Origin: Planctomycetota bacterium
GTDB lineage: Bacteria; Planctomycetota; UBA8742; UBA2392
NCBI GenBank assembly: GCA_020849795.1
Contig: JADZFR010000022.1
Location: forward strand, 172,825 to 236,824
Direction: 5' to 3'
Length of the DNA: 64,000 bases
Shown: in pieces, positions 29,654 to 38,400 of the stretch
How the letters are laid out: every line of letters starts with the position of its first letter
How positions within the stretch are numbered: position 1 is the stretch's first letter
Program-made: the position numbers and the translations under genes
The notes under the pieces: model-generated
Databases searched by the model: none
Told to the model about the DNA's origin: nothing
The model's input: the letters and a program-made list of their open reading frames with translations, nothing else

Positions 29654-30406
29654 ATGGCGTTGATCACGACAACGGCTCTTTGCCTGCGCAAAATCGACTT
29701 CAGTGAGACCAGCCAGATCCTCACCCTGTTGACCGACAAGCTGGGCATCGTCGGCGCTATCGCCAAGGGCGCCAAGCGCGAGAAATCAAGCATTGGTGGC
29801 CCGCTGGACCTGATGTGCCTGTACAACGTGGTGCTGTACGACCGCAGCAAGCGCGGAACGCTGAGCATTCTAGCGCAGGCCGAGCTTCTGGACTTCTTTC
29901 CGGCTGCCCGTGACCGCTATGAGCGCTTCATGGGCATCGAATCGATCCGCGAGTTGCTGCTCAGTGTTGAGCTCGGTCCGCACGATGCGCCGTCGGTCAT
30001 GCTGCTGACGGTCAAGGCGATGCGCGAGCTTGCGGCAAAGCAGCCGCCGCAGGTCCTGGCGCGATTTGCGTGGGGTCTGTTGCGCGCGCTGGGTGTTGAG
30101 CCCGTGGTCACGGAGTGCGTGCTGACCGGCGCCGAGCCTTCGGGCAAAGTTGCCGTGAACTTCAGCCTGCGTGAAATGGGATTGATCGCGCCGCCGCACC
30201 ATGAAGGCCGCCGCGACCTCGTAACAGTGAAGCCCGCAACGCTGAAGGCGCTGCGTGCCCTTGCAATAGATGAGCCCGCAGATGGAATCGCCGTTGACGC
30301 ATGGGCCGCCGCCTTTACGCTTCTCGCCTGGCTGGTCGCCATGCAGGGTGGACGCCGCCTGAAAACTGTCCCGTTGCTGCGTACGACGGGCGATGACAAA
30401 CGCTGA
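29654..30406 (+). CDS. recO: DNA repair protein RecO
   Basis: RecO, with RecR, loads RecA on single-stranded DNA in the RecFOR pathway. The N-terminal OB fold is visible (ALCLRKIDFSETSQILTLLT, then GIVGAIAKGAKREKS), followed by the helical C-terminal part. From ATG 29654 the product is 250 residues, near the family norm (about 240). Some RecO proteins have four Zn-binding cysteines; here only one Cys remains in that segment (ECVLTGAEPSGKVAVNFS), so a zinc site is unlikely. The gene follows the CNNM gene directly, and the next lipoprotein frame overlaps its end, consistent with one transcription unit. Confidence 0.9.
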   Translation: MALITTTALCLRKIDFSETSQILTLLTDKLGIVGAIAKGAKREKSSIGGPLDLMCLYNVVLYDRSKRGTLSILAQAELLDFFPAARDRYERFMGIESIRELLLSVELGPHDAPSVMLLTVKAMRELAAKQPPQVLARFAWGLLRALGVEPVVTECVLTGAEPSGKVAVNFSLREMGLIAPPHHEGRRDLVTVKPATLKALRALAIDEPADGIAVDAWAAAFTLLAWLVAMQGGRRLKTVPLLRTTGDDKR

Positions 30407-30425
30407 GCGATTGGGAAGACCGCGC

Positions 30426-31649
30426 ATGATGGATCGACAGTTGCCAACCAGCAGGAAGCGCCCCCGCATGGGGCGTGCTGCGTTGCCGTTGGCGCTGTTG
30501 CTGCTGGCGCTTCTGGCCGGCGCGTGCCAGTCCGGACCGGATCCACGATATGAGGGCCCGGCTGGCAAGGGCCGCCTGATTTACAAGCCGGGCGTCGGCA
30601 TCACTCGCGAAAATGCGCAACTCAACAGTGACGAACAGACGCTGTTCAAAGCAGCCGAGGCAGCATTCAGCGAACGGCGCTGGGACGAGTGCGTCGTGTT
30701 GACCCTGCAGCTGACGCAACTGTTTCCCGAAGGTTCGCGCGTTGTAGACGCGCTGATCATGCGCATCCAGGCCAACCTTGAAGCCGACCGCTCGGGCGAC
30801 CCAGCCGCGTTCTCACGCTCCGTGCAGCTTGACCAGTGGATTTTTCTGTACCTGGCGCCGGATCACGATGCGCGCCTTGTTGCGCTGCTGGCAAAGGGCG
30901 GCGACACGCGCGACACGATTGTGGCTTTGCGCGAACTGCCGGTGCAGACGTTCATTGACCGGCTGGCCCCCGACGCCGACACGCTTTACAACGCGGGTCG
31001 CCTGAATGCGGCGCAGTACGACATCAACATCCTGACCAACTACTATCTGCCGACGCTGCAGTTGCGCGAGTACCGGCAAAAGGTCGCCGAGCTTGCCCGC
31101 GACGTGTGCTGGCTGATGTACGCCTCACGCGAATTCACGCAGACCATCGCCGTGTGTGAAGACCTGCTGGCGGTCAATCCGCCGCCGGCCATCAAAGCCG
31201 ACACACTTTTCATTATGGGCAGCGCGCAGCGGCGTAACGGTGCCGCACCGATTGCCGCATCGACGTTCGGGTGGCTGTACCGCGGCGCGGGCCTGCGCGA
31301 CACCGACACGCGCTGGCGGCCGTACGCCCTGCTGTGGCAGATTCACCAGACGCTGGCCACGAGCAAGGGTTACATCTACGACTTGACGTATTACGAGCTC
31401 GCGTTGGAACTTCTTGGCGAGTACGAGCTGTACAGATTCGAGAACCCGAACATCCCCAAAGTGCTGCACGGCGAGTTTCTGCTGCTGGTAGAGCAGGTCT
31501 ACGAGATCATGATTGAGCGTGACCTGAACGCAGCCGACACCTATTCACGAATCGGCGAAAGTGGCGCGGCGGCGTTTTACGAACAGCGTGTGCTGGACTG
31601 GCAGTCTCAACGCGACAAGCGGCTCGCCGCCCTGCGCCAGGCCCCCTGA
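30426..31649 (+). CDS. Predicted lipoprotein with TPR-like helical repeats
   Basis: I choose ATG 30426 (MMDRQ, GGAAG upstream), giving 407 residues; an earlier ATG at 30393 would overlap recO by 14 bp. The signal is an Arg-rich start and hydrophobic core ending in LLAGAC, a good lipobox. The mature protein is helical with TPR- or SEL1-like pairs (LFKAAEAAFSERRWDECVVL, FTQTIAVCEDLLAVNPPPAI), similar in general design to BamD-type lipoproteins. It also has HGEFLLLVEQVYEIMIERDL. No catalytic motif. It lies directly before an LptE-like gene, suggesting an outer-membrane assembly role, but this is inference. Confidence 0.75.
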   Translation: MMDRQLPTSRKRPRMGRAALPLALLLLALLAGACQSGPDPRYEGPAGKGRLIYKPGVGITRENAQLNSDEQTLFKAAEAAFSERRWDECVVLTLQLTQLFPEGSRVVDALIMRIQANLEADRSGDPAAFSRSVQLDQWIFLYLAPDHDARLVALLAKGGDTRDTIVALRELPVQTFIDRLAPDADTLYNAGRLNAAQYDINILTNYYLPTLQLREYRQKVAELARDVCWLMYASREFTQTIAVCEDLLAVNPPPAIKADTLFIMGSAQRRNGAAPIAASTFGWLYRGAGLRDTDTRWRPYALLWQIHQTLATSKGYIYDLTYYELALELLGEYELYRFENPNIPKVLHGEFLLLVEQVYEIMIERDLNAADTYSRIGESGAAAFYEQRVLDWQSQRDKRLAALRQAP

Positions 31650-31667
31650 CGCAAACCCGCAACCGCA

Positions 31668-32246
31668 ATGGCCAAGGACCCGCTGCCCATGCCCGCAACA
31701 GACAGGCCCTTGGCGCGTCGCTGGGTGCTGCCGTTGGCGGCAGGCGCGATGCTGTGGCTTGGGTTGAGTGTGTGCGGTTGTGCCTACACCTGGTCGGCGA
31801 AGCTGGATGGCAATGACACCCGCAACCTGTCGCTTGACACCGTGGAGAACCGCACATTTCCGCACCGGCCGGGCATGGAGTATGAACTTACACGGCGCTT
31901 GAAGGATGAAATCGCGACGGACCGGCGTTTCAGGCTTACAGAGGGCGCCTCTGACGTAAAGCTGAAGGTGTCCCTGGTCCGGGTAACGGAGCCCAACCTG
32001 GTGGAAGATTTTCGGACAGGCGAGCCGGCAGAGATTCTGTTGCGCGCCACCGCAGTGGTCGAGGCGACCGGCGAAGCCTTCCCGACCGGCCGCAGCAAGC
32101 GCACGATCACTGTCAGCACCAGCTATGCTCCGGGGCTGGGTGACTCGCGCCGCGCGGGCCTGGATCGCTTGTGGCGCGACCTGTCGCGCGAAATCCTGGA
32201 TGTGGCAGCCGACATTGAGTGGGCACCGCGCAGCCCGGTCGAATAG
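31668..32246 (+). CDS. LptE-like LPS-assembly lipoprotein
   Basis: The 192-residue product has a signal with a Cys near VCGCAYTW. The segment after the Cys fits LptE: RNLSLDTVENRTFPHRPGME, then LTRRLKDEIATDRRFRLTEG, and a beta-rich end. LptE is the lipoprotein that plugs the LptD barrel and helps insert lipopolysaccharide into the outer membrane. The start is uncertain: ATG 31668 has no clear ribosome site; ATG 31689 would shorten the N-region to a more usual signal peptide. It lies between a TPR lipoprotein and ftsH. LptD is not in the window. Confidence 0.72.
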   Translation: MAKDPLPMPATDRPLARRWVLPLAAGAMLWLGLSVCGCAYTWSAKLDGNDTRNLSLDTVENRTFPHRPGMEYELTRRLKDEIATDRRFRLTEGASDVKLKVSLVRVTEPNLVEDFRTGEPAEILLRATAVVEATGEAFPTGRSKRTITVSTSYAPGLGDSRRAGLDRLWRDLSREILDVAADIEWAPRSPVE

Positions 32247-32314
32247 GAAACGCCCCATGCATGGCCCGCGGTTCCTTGTTACAGTGACCGTTGCGACAGG
32301 CAACAAGGATGCAG

Positions 32315-34369
32315 ATGAAGGACGATAAGCCAGAAGAAACACGCCGCCCGGGCACGCCCGGCAAGCGCCCCAAGGGCATCCCGCTATTCGTGCTGGCACT
32401 GGGCGCGATGCTGATGCTGCTGGTGCTGGTGGCCGTCGTCGAGATGGACGGTTCGGCCGAGAAGATCAGCGGCACGCAACTGCGCGCCAAGCTGGAAAAG
32501 AGCGAGATTGAGTCGCTGCAGGTCAAGATTCCCGAGTCCGGCAACATCGTCTACATCAAAGGCAAGTACGCCAATGCCGCCGAGGGTGCGCCCCAGCAGT
32601 TCAACGCCGAGATCGACAACAACCAGTGGAAGGTCTGGCTTGAACAGCACGAGGACAAACTCGCCAAGGGCGAAAAGAGCCTGCTGTCGGACGTAAAGAT
32701 TGAAACCGAGGAAGCCAGCGACAACCTGGGCTGGTTTCTCAAGAACATTGTTCCGTTCATCATCATCCTGGCGCTGATCTGGTTCTTTTTCTTCCGGCGT
32801 GGCGGCGGCCCGCTGGGCGGCGGCGTCATGGCGTTCGGCAAATCGCGCGCGAAGATGTTCAACAAAGAAGACGTCACGGTCACATTCAACGACGTGGCGG
32901 GCGCCGACGAAGCCAAAGAAGAAGTCAGCGAGATCGTTGAGTTCCTGCGCAACCCGGCGCGCTTTACGCGGCTGGGCGCCAAGATTCCCAAGGGCGTGTT
33001 GCTGATCGGCCCGCCGGGCTGCGGCAAGACCCTGCTGGCCAAGGCCATCGCCGGTGAAGCCGACCGGCCGTTCTTCAGCATCAGCGGCAGCGACTTTGTC
33101 GAGATGTTTGTCGGTGTGGGCGCGTCGCGCGTCCGCGACCTGTTTCGCACCGCGCGCGAAAATGCGCCATGCATCGTGTTCATCGACGAGATTGACGCCG
33201 TGGGCCGCCGTCGCGGCACCGGCGTGGGCGGCGGACACGACGAACGCGAACAGACACTGAACGCGTTGCTGGTGGAAATGGACGGTATCGGCAGCAGCGA
33301 GGGTGTGATCATCCTTGCAGCCACGAACCGTCCCGACGTTCTGGACAACGCGCTGTTGCGCCCCGGCCGTTTTGACCGCCAGGTCTACATTGATCTGCCG
33401 GACCTCAAGGGCCGCGAAGAAATCCTGCGCGTGCATCTCAAGAAAGTCAAAGCCGGCCCGACGGTCAACGCCCACGAGATTGCCAAGCTGGTACCCGGGT
33501 TCAGCGGCGCCGACATCATGAACATCGTGAACGAGGCGGCCCTGATCGCCGTAATCCGCAACCTGGACGAGATCAACCGCGAGTGCCTGCTTGAGGCCCG
33601 CGACCGCGTTGCATTCGGGCGCCAGAAGCGCTCGCGCGTCATGGAAGAAGACGAAAAGCGCCTGACGGCCTATCACGAAGCCGGCCACGCCCTGGTGCAG
33701 GAAATGACTGAAAAGACCGACAAGGTCCACAAGGTCACCATCATCCCGCGCGGCCGCGCGCTGGGCGCAACCATGAGCCTGCCCGAGCGTGACCGCTACA
33801 GCATGCCGCGCTCACGCGCCGAGCAGATGCTGATGGTGTTCCTGGCCGGCCGGGCTGCAGAGCATGTGGTGTTTGGCGAAATCGACGCCGGCGCCGCCAG
33901 CGACATCCAGCAGGCGACCAACCTGACGCGCAAAATGGTCACCGAGTGGGGCATGAGCGACCGTGTCGGCATGCTCAACTTTGCGGGCGACGAAGACCAG
34001 ACGTACATGGGCCAAACAGTGGCGCGACCCGGCGAACACAGCGACGACACCCGTAAGGCAATCGACGATGAAATGCGCCGCCTGATTGACGAAGCCTGGG
34101 TCAAGACACTCAAGGTGGTTGAGGACAACCGTCAGACACTGACCAACATCGCCGAGGCGTTGCTCAAGTACGAAACGCTCGACCACGAGGACCTGACGAT
34201 CCTGCTGAAAGGCGGTGATCTTGAGGCGCACCGCAAGGTCGCCGACGAAGAGGCCAAGCGCGAGTTGGCCGCAGCCAAGCATCGCGCCCTCGAAGAAGCC
34301 AAGGAACGGCCCAAGCCTGACGCCGGCACGGGTTTTGCCAGCTCCGCCGAACAACCCGGCACCGCGTAA
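32315..34369 (+). CDS. ftsH: ATP-dependent zinc metalloprotease FtsH
   Basis: FtsH is the membrane AAA+ protease that degrades misassembled membrane proteins and some regulators, including LpxC in E. coli. From ATG 32315 (AAGG upstream) the protein is 684 residues, with one membrane helix (about 20-41), a periplasmic domain, a second helix ([20 protein letters not shown]), Walker A GPPGCGKT (232-239), Walker [10 protein letters not shown], the second region of homology ([20 protein letters not shown]), and the zinc site HEAGH (454-458). Other in-frame starts, TTG 32291 and ATG 32309, have poor ribosome sites. It is between an LptE-like gene and a DUF1801 gene, 25 bp after its stop. Confidence 0.96.
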   Translation: MKDDKPEETRRPGTPGKRPKGIPLFVLALGAMLMLLVLVAVVEMDGSAEKISGTQLRAKLEKSEIESLQVKIPESGNIVYIKGKYANAAEGAPQQFNAEIDNNQWKVWLEQHEDKLAKGEKSLLSDVKIETEEASDNLGWFLKNIVPFIIILALIWFFFFRRGGGPLGGGVMAFGKSRAKMFNKEDVTVTFNDVAGADEAKEEVSEIVEFLRNPARFTRLGAKIPKGVLLIGPPGCGKTLLAKAIAGEADRPFFSISGSDFVEMFVGVGASRVRDLFRTARENAPCIVFIDEIDAVGRRRGTGVGGGHDEREQTLNALLVEMDGIGSSEGVIILAATNRPDVLDNALLRPGRFDRQVYIDLPDLKGREEILRVHLKKVKAGPTVNAHEIAKLVPGFSGADIMNIVNEAALIAVIRNLDEINRECLLEARDRVAFGRQKRSRVMEEDEKRLTAYHEAGHALVQEMTEKTDKVHKVTIIPRGRALGATMSLPERDRYSMPRSRAEQMLMVFLAGRAAEHVVFGEIDAGAASDIQQATNLTRKMVTEWGMSDRVGMLNFAGDEDQTYMGQTVARPGEHSDDTRKAIDDEMRRLIDEAWVKTLKVVEDNRQTLTNIAEALLKYETLDHEDLTILLKGGDLEAHRKVADEEAKRELAAAKHRALEEAKERPKPDAGTGFASSAEQPGTA

Positions 34370-34394
34370 GGGCGGCGCGGCGATCGTAGAGCAC

Positions 34395-34769
34395 ATGGGC
34401 GCATCCCGGAATCTCAAGGCACTCAAAGACGAGCCCGCCCGCGACTTTGCCAGACGCCTCGGGCGGCCGCTGGGTCCGGTGGTCGCAGCGGCCATTGCCA
34501 TGATCGAAAAACACATTCCCCACACCACACAGACCGTGAAGTGGGGCTGGCCCTGCTGGGCCGGCAACGGCAACGTTGTCAGCGTGATCGTTCACCGCAA
34601 GCACGTGAATCTTGAGTTTTGGCGCGGGGCGCACCTCGAAAACCCGGACAAAGTGCTGCAAGGCACCGGCAAGGATTTGCGCCACGTCAAGCTGCACAAG
34701 GCCGGCGACGCCCGTCGCCCCGAAGTGATCGCAGTGCTCAAAGCCGCATGCAAAGCCGACGCCGGATGA
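34395..34769 (+). CDS. DUF1801 family protein
   Basis: A 124-residue cytosolic protein with the DUF1801 (YdhG-like) signature: the VKWGWPCWAGNGNVVSVIVH stretch, NLEFWRGAHLENP, and LQGTGKDLRHVKLH. Members of this family are small, often found near stress or unknown genes; no activity is established. I start at ATG 34395, the only start after the ftsH stop that preserves the domain, though its ribosome site is weak. It lies 25 bp downstream of ftsH on the same strand and may be cotranscribed with it. Confidence 0.8.
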   Translation: MGASRNLKALKDEPARDFARRLGRPLGPVVAAAIAMIEKHIPHTTQTVKWGWPCWAGNGNVVSVIVHRKHVNLEFWRGAHLENPDKVLQGTGKDLRHVKLHKAGDARRPEVIAVLKAACKADAG

Positions 34770-34820
34770 TTCCGGCAACCCCGGCATTTACGCGGCGTTG
34801 AATGAACGGATAATGAGGCC

Positions 34821-35069
34821 ATGCCTGACACGAACCTGCTGAATCGCATTTCCGTCAATCCGGCGATTTGTCACGGGAAGCCATGTATCCGTGGACACCG
34901 GATTCCGGTTGCCGTCGTTCTTGATCGGCTTGCCGACGGTGAATCGGTGGACGATCTTGCGCTGGATTATCCCGGTGTTAGCCGCGACGACATCTTGGCC
35001 TGCGTCGCCTACGCGGCGTTGCTTGCCAGGGGCACGTTGTTCGAACTTCAGCCGGGGAAGACGGGTTGA
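34821..35069 (+). CDS. DUF433 antitoxin-like protein
   Basis: An 82-residue DUF433 protein (NRISVNPAICHGKPCIRGHR, then IPVAVVLDRLADGESVDDLA and DYPGVSRDDILACVAYA), an all-helical DNA-binding-like domain that often pairs with DUF5615 PIN-like proteins in a VapBC-like arrangement. The stop overlaps the next gene's start by four bases (TTGA), the usual layout of such pairs. The function would be antitoxin and autorepressor, inferred from pairing rather than shown. Confidence 0.87.
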   Translation: MPDTNLLNRISVNPAICHGKPCIRGHRIPVAVVLDRLADGESVDDLALDYPGVSRDDILACVAYAALLARGTLFELQPGKTG

Positions 35070-35440
35070 AGATCAAGCTAGATGAGAATCTTGGCAGTCA
35101 AGGAGCCCAGGCCTTGCGCGAGTCGGGTCACGACGTCGCGACTGTTGCCGATCAATCTATGCAATCTGCGTCCGACGACCGTGTACTTGAAGTGTGCGCG
35201 GCTGAAGGTCGTTGCCTCGTAACGCTGGACACCGACTTTGCCAATCCGTTTCAACATCGCCCAGAATGCGCCGCCGGCATTGTCGTGCTGAGGCCGGAGG
35301 GGCGGGGCCGTCGAAGGCTGCTTGAGCTGTGCCTGCAGCAGTTCGTGAGCGCGGCAGCAGAACGGCCGGTGACCGGCAGGCTATGGATTGTCGAGCCGTT
35401 TCGTGTGCGCGAATATCGTTCGTCGTCCGAAGAAGAGTGA
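35066..35440 (+). CDS. DUF5615 PIN-like toxin candidate
   Basis: A 124-residue product with the DUF5615 pattern: an N-terminal KIKLDENLG, then GHDVATVADQS, ASDDRVLEVCAAEGRCLVTLD and TDFAN. The acidic residues in DEN, the SDD and the LDTDFAN segment resemble the metal site of PIN-fold ribonucleases. It starts with TTG 35066, overlapping the DUF433 gene, so the two are translationally coupled. As a pair they form a putative type II toxin-antitoxin unit; toxicity and RNA cleavage are not shown. It ends 43 bp before folP. Confidence 0.85.
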   Translation: MKIKLDENLGSQGAQALRESGHDVATVADQSMQSASDDRVLEVCAAEGRCLVTLDTDFANPFQHRPECAAGIVVLRPEGRGRRRLLELCLQQFVSAAAERPVTGRLWIVEPFRVREYRSSSEEE

Positions 35441-35483
35441 CCGGCGCTGGGCGGCTGCTGGTCTTCATCCACGTGAGGCATCG

Positions 35484-36344
35484 ATGGCGCTTCCCGACTG
35501 CTTCTTTCAGAGGCCCGTCGCACCCATGGCCGGCCACTGGCCGTTGCTGATGGGCATTGTCAACGTGACACCCGACAGTTTCAGCGATGGTGGCGCCCTC
35601 GCGGACACGGACGCGGCACTGGCGTACGCGCTGCGGCTTGTGCGCGAAGGGGCCGACATCATCGACATCGGCGGTGAGTCCACCCGCCCCGGCGCCAAGC
35701 CCGTTTCAGTCCCCGATGAAGTCGCCCGCACAGTACCGCTGATTCGCGAGCTGCGAAGCCGCCTTGGCATCCCGATCAGCATCGACACCAGCAAGGCCGA
35801 AGTCGCCCGCGCGGCTCTGGATGCCGGCGCAGATATCGTCAACGACGTCACGGCCGGCAGCGACCCCGAGATGTTCAAACTGTGCGCGCAGCGCCAGTGC
35901 ATTCTCAGCTTGATGCATATGCAGGGTACGCCGCGCGACATGCAAGCCGACCCACACTATGAAAACGTGGTGCAGGAAGTCGCCGGGTACCTGCAACGAC
36001 GAGTCGATGCGGCAGTGAAAGCAGGGGTCGCGCCATCGCACCTGTGGATAGACCCCGGTTTCGGCTTTGGTAAACTTCCGCGGCACAACCTTGAGCTTGT
36101 GCAGGGTTTGCAGAAACTGTCTGCCATGGGTTTTCCCGTCGTGCTGGGCGTGTCACGCAAGTCTACGCTGGGTCACCTGACCGGCGCGCCCGTCAATGAT
36201 CGCGAACCGGAAAGCCTGGCCGCGGGCCTGGTCGGCGCGTTGCAGGGGGCGGCGGTGCTGCGCGTGCATGAAGTCGGCTGGATGAAGCGGGCGGTAAAAG
36301 TGGCCAAGGCCATGCTCCAGCAGGGGGACGGATGGAGTTCCTGA
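35484..36344 (+). CDS. folP: Dihydropteroate synthase
   Basis: FolP joins p-aminobenzoate and dihydropterin pyrophosphate in folate synthesis and is the sulfonamide target. From ATG 35484 (GAGG upstream) it is 286 residues, near the norm. The motifs are all present: GIVNVTPDSFSDGG, GGESTRPGA, SIDTSK, NDVTAG, MHMQGTP, DPGFGFGK and GVSRKS. An open extension upstream of ATG 35484 overlaps the toxin gene and is rejected. Its last 13 bases overlap cdaA, so it heads the folP-cdaA-ybbR unit. Confidence 0.96.
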   Translation: MALPDCFFQRPVAPMAGHWPLLMGIVNVTPDSFSDGGALADTDAALAYALRLVREGADIIDIGGESTRPGAKPVSVPDEVARTVPLIRELRSRLGIPISIDTSKAEVARAALDAGADIVNDVTAGSDPEMFKLCAQRQCILSLMHMQGTPRDMQADPHYENVVQEVAGYLQRRVDAAVKAGVAPSHLWIDPGFGFGKLPRHNLELVQGLQKLSAMGFPVVLGVSRKSTLGHLTGAPVNDREPESLAAGLVGALQGAAVLRVHEVGWMKRAVKVAKAMLQQGDGWSS

Positions 36345-37123
36345 TCTACGGGGTAGAGATCCTCCTGATCTACCTGTTCCTGTTGCTTGTCTATAAGTTC
36401 GTCAAGGGCAGTACGGGCGACAGCGCGCTGCGCGGCGTGGCGATTATCTTCACGTTGCTGCTGATCAGCATTTATCTGGTGGCCGACCAGTTGGGCCTGT
36501 ACCGCATCGAGAAGCTGCTCGAGAAGGTCGTCGATTACCTGTTCATCGCCGTGCTGGTGGTGTTTCAGCCCGAGCTGCGCCGCGGCCTTTCGCGGTTGGG
36601 CCAGAACCGGCTTTTCCTGCGCGTGCTGGCCAAGCGCGAAGACATGGTGCCGCGCATGGTGGCCACGGTGTTTCGCCTGGCGCGGGCCAAGACCGGCGGC
36701 TTAATGGCCATTGAGCGCGGCGTGGGCCTGCGCAATTACATAGAGCGCGGCATTGAGCTTGACGCCCTGTTCACGCCTGAGCTGATTGACAGCATCTTCT
36801 ACCCCGGCAACCCGCTGCATGACGGCGCCATTATTGTGCGAGGCTCACGCGTGGTGGCCGCCGGCTGCCTGTTCCCGCTGACCGAGAACCCCGACATCAG
36901 CAAGCGCCTGGGCACGCGCCACCGCGCGGGTATCGGCTTGAGTGAAGAAACCGACGCGCTGGTGATCATCATCAGCGAAGAAACGGGCAAGGTCAGCGTT
37001 GCCATGAAGGGCGAACTGTTGCAGGACCTCTCGCGCGACCAGATGGAAAAATACCTGCGCGACAACCTGGGGGATGCCCTGAGCGCGGCCATTCCCGATG
37101 CGCAACCGGCGGTGTCGCAATGA
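36332..37123 (+). CDS. cdaA: Diadenylate cyclase CdaA (c-di-AMP synthase)
   Basis: CdaA makes cyclic di-AMP from two ATP at the membrane. The 263-residue protein has three N-terminal hydrophobic helices (1-80) and the DAC domain with DGA (164-166, LHDGAIIV) and the GTRHRA motif (194-199). Both are intact, so it should be active. It overlaps folP by 13 bp and the next gene, a YbbR-domain protein, by 4 bp (ATGA). In Firmicutes cdaA is followed by cdaR (a YbbR protein) and glmM; here glmM is absent and an OstA-like gene and cmk follow. The c-di-AMP signal usually controls osmolyte uptake and cell-wall homeostasis. Confidence 0.96.
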   Translation: MEFLIYGVEILLIYLFLLLVYKFVKGSTGDSALRGVAIIFTLLLISIYLVADQLGLYRIEKLLEKVVDYLFIAVLVVFQPELRRGLSRLGQNRLFLRVLAKREDMVPRMVATVFRLARAKTGGLMAIERGVGLRNYIERGIELDALFTPELIDSIFYPGNPLHDGAIIVRGSRVVAAGCLFPLTENPDISKRLGTRHRAGIGLSEETDALVIIISEETGKVSVAMKGELLQDLSRDQMEKYLRDNLGDALSAAIPDAQPAVSQ

Positions 37124-38400
37124 GCACAGGGGCCACAACCGTCAGCGGCAGCCGGCCCGCCAACGCGTCGCGGCGCGGCGACACGCGCGTTGCGGCGCGG
37201 CGCCTGCCGATCAATATCAGTGTGCACGTCGTGTTGATCACGCTTGCGGTGCTGGTGTGGTGGATCGCACGCGACATGGTCTCGGTGACGCGCACGTTGC
37301 GCGATGCCTCGCGCCTCAAGTTTGAACTGAGTGAAGAACTGAAAGCGGACTGGCGTGTGACCTCAGCGCTGATTGTGCCGGTGTCGCTGGACGTCACAGG
37401 CCCGACCAAGCGCATTAACGAGTTTGCAAGCGAGCTCGATGCCAACCCCGGGCGCTACAGCTTTTCGTACCGGATTGACCCCGAGAACCTGCCGCCGGAC
37501 GCAGGCAGCAAACGTGTTGTAGTGGTGCGCGTAGACCTGCTGCAATTGAAACCTTCGGCCGAAGGTGGCGCCCCGGCCGAGTTGAACATCCGGCCGCTCA
37601 CCGGCGACCGCGCCTACGAAGTCACGCTGGAGGCTTACGTCACGCGCCGCGCCTACGTCGACCTGAGTACGAGCGTGGTCGGTGAAGTCTCCGGCTACAC
37701 ATGGAAAGCACGGATTGCCCCCGACACGCAGTTGCAGGTGCGCGGGCCCGCCAGCAAGCTCGACACCATCATGGGCGCGAACGACATGGCGCGCCTGACC
37801 ATTTCCAAGCTGGACGTCGGCGAATTCATCAGCAACAAGTCGATCACACTGAACAAGCCCATCGACGAAGTGCTGGGCCAGGACAGCAAGCACTCCACCA
37901 TTGCCTCGCTGGTGCCGCGCGAAGACGTGGTGTTTCAGCAGGTGATTGCCAGCGAGTCGCCCGGCGGTACCAGCAAGGTCCAGACTGCCACGCAGGTCGC
38001 CGTCGAGATTCACTTCACCCGACAGCAGGACTTTGTGCAGGTCGACAGCCGTTTTCCGGTCAACGTGCTGCTGCCCAACTGGCTGGTGCAGCGCGGCGCA
38101 CGCGTGCGCGACCTTGAAGACGACCTGCAGGTGACGCTGCGCGTGCTGGCCAGCCAGCGCGCAAACTTTACCGAGCGCAACGTGCGCGTCGTGATTGACC
38201 TCTCGCAGATGAAGGATACCGACTTCACGATTGAAGAGCCCGAGGGCGGGGTCGGCTTGTTCCGGGCCAAACCCAAGACACAGCTCTATTACTCGCTGAT
38301 CATCAACCGTGAACGCCTGACGCCCAAGTACCCCGGCGAAGGCATCACCGACGAGCGCTACTTGCAGGTGTCCGGATTAAGCTTGGAATGGACCCAGTAA
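37120..38400 (+). CDS. YbbR-domain protein (CdaR-like)
   Basis: A 426-residue protein with an N-terminal cytosolic stretch, one membrane helix (ISVHVVLITLAVLVWWIA) and several YbbR-like beta domains outside (LIVPVSLDVTGPTKRINEF and VTLEAYVTRRAYVDLSTSV, then WKARIAPDTQLQVRGPASKL). In Bacillus the homologous CdaR binds and regulates CdaA. The ATGA overlap with cdaA supports the same partnership. A longer unusual C-terminal half continues to 38400, overlapping the OstA-like gene by 13 bp. Family is clear; regulation of CdaA is inferred from conserved gene order. Confidence 0.9.
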   Translation: MSTGATTVSGSRPANASRRGDTRVAARRLPINISVHVVLITLAVLVWWIARDMVSVTRTLRDASRLKFELSEELKADWRVTSALIVPVSLDVTGPTKRINEFASELDANPGRYSFSYRIDPENLPPDAGSKRVVVVRVDLLQLKPSAEGGAPAELNIRPLTGDRAYEVTLEAYVTRRAYVDLSTSVVGEVSGYTWKARIAPDTQLQVRGPASKLDTIMGANDMARLTISKLDVGEFISNKSITLNKPIDEVLGQDSKHSTIASLVPREDVVFQQVIASESPGGTSKVQTATQVAVEIHFTRQQDFVQVDSRFPVNVLLPNWLVQRGARVRDLEDDLQVTLRVLASQRANFTERNVRVVIDLSQMKDTDFTIEEPEGGVGLFRAKPKTQLYYSLIINRERLTPKYPGEGITDERYLQVSGLSLEWTQ

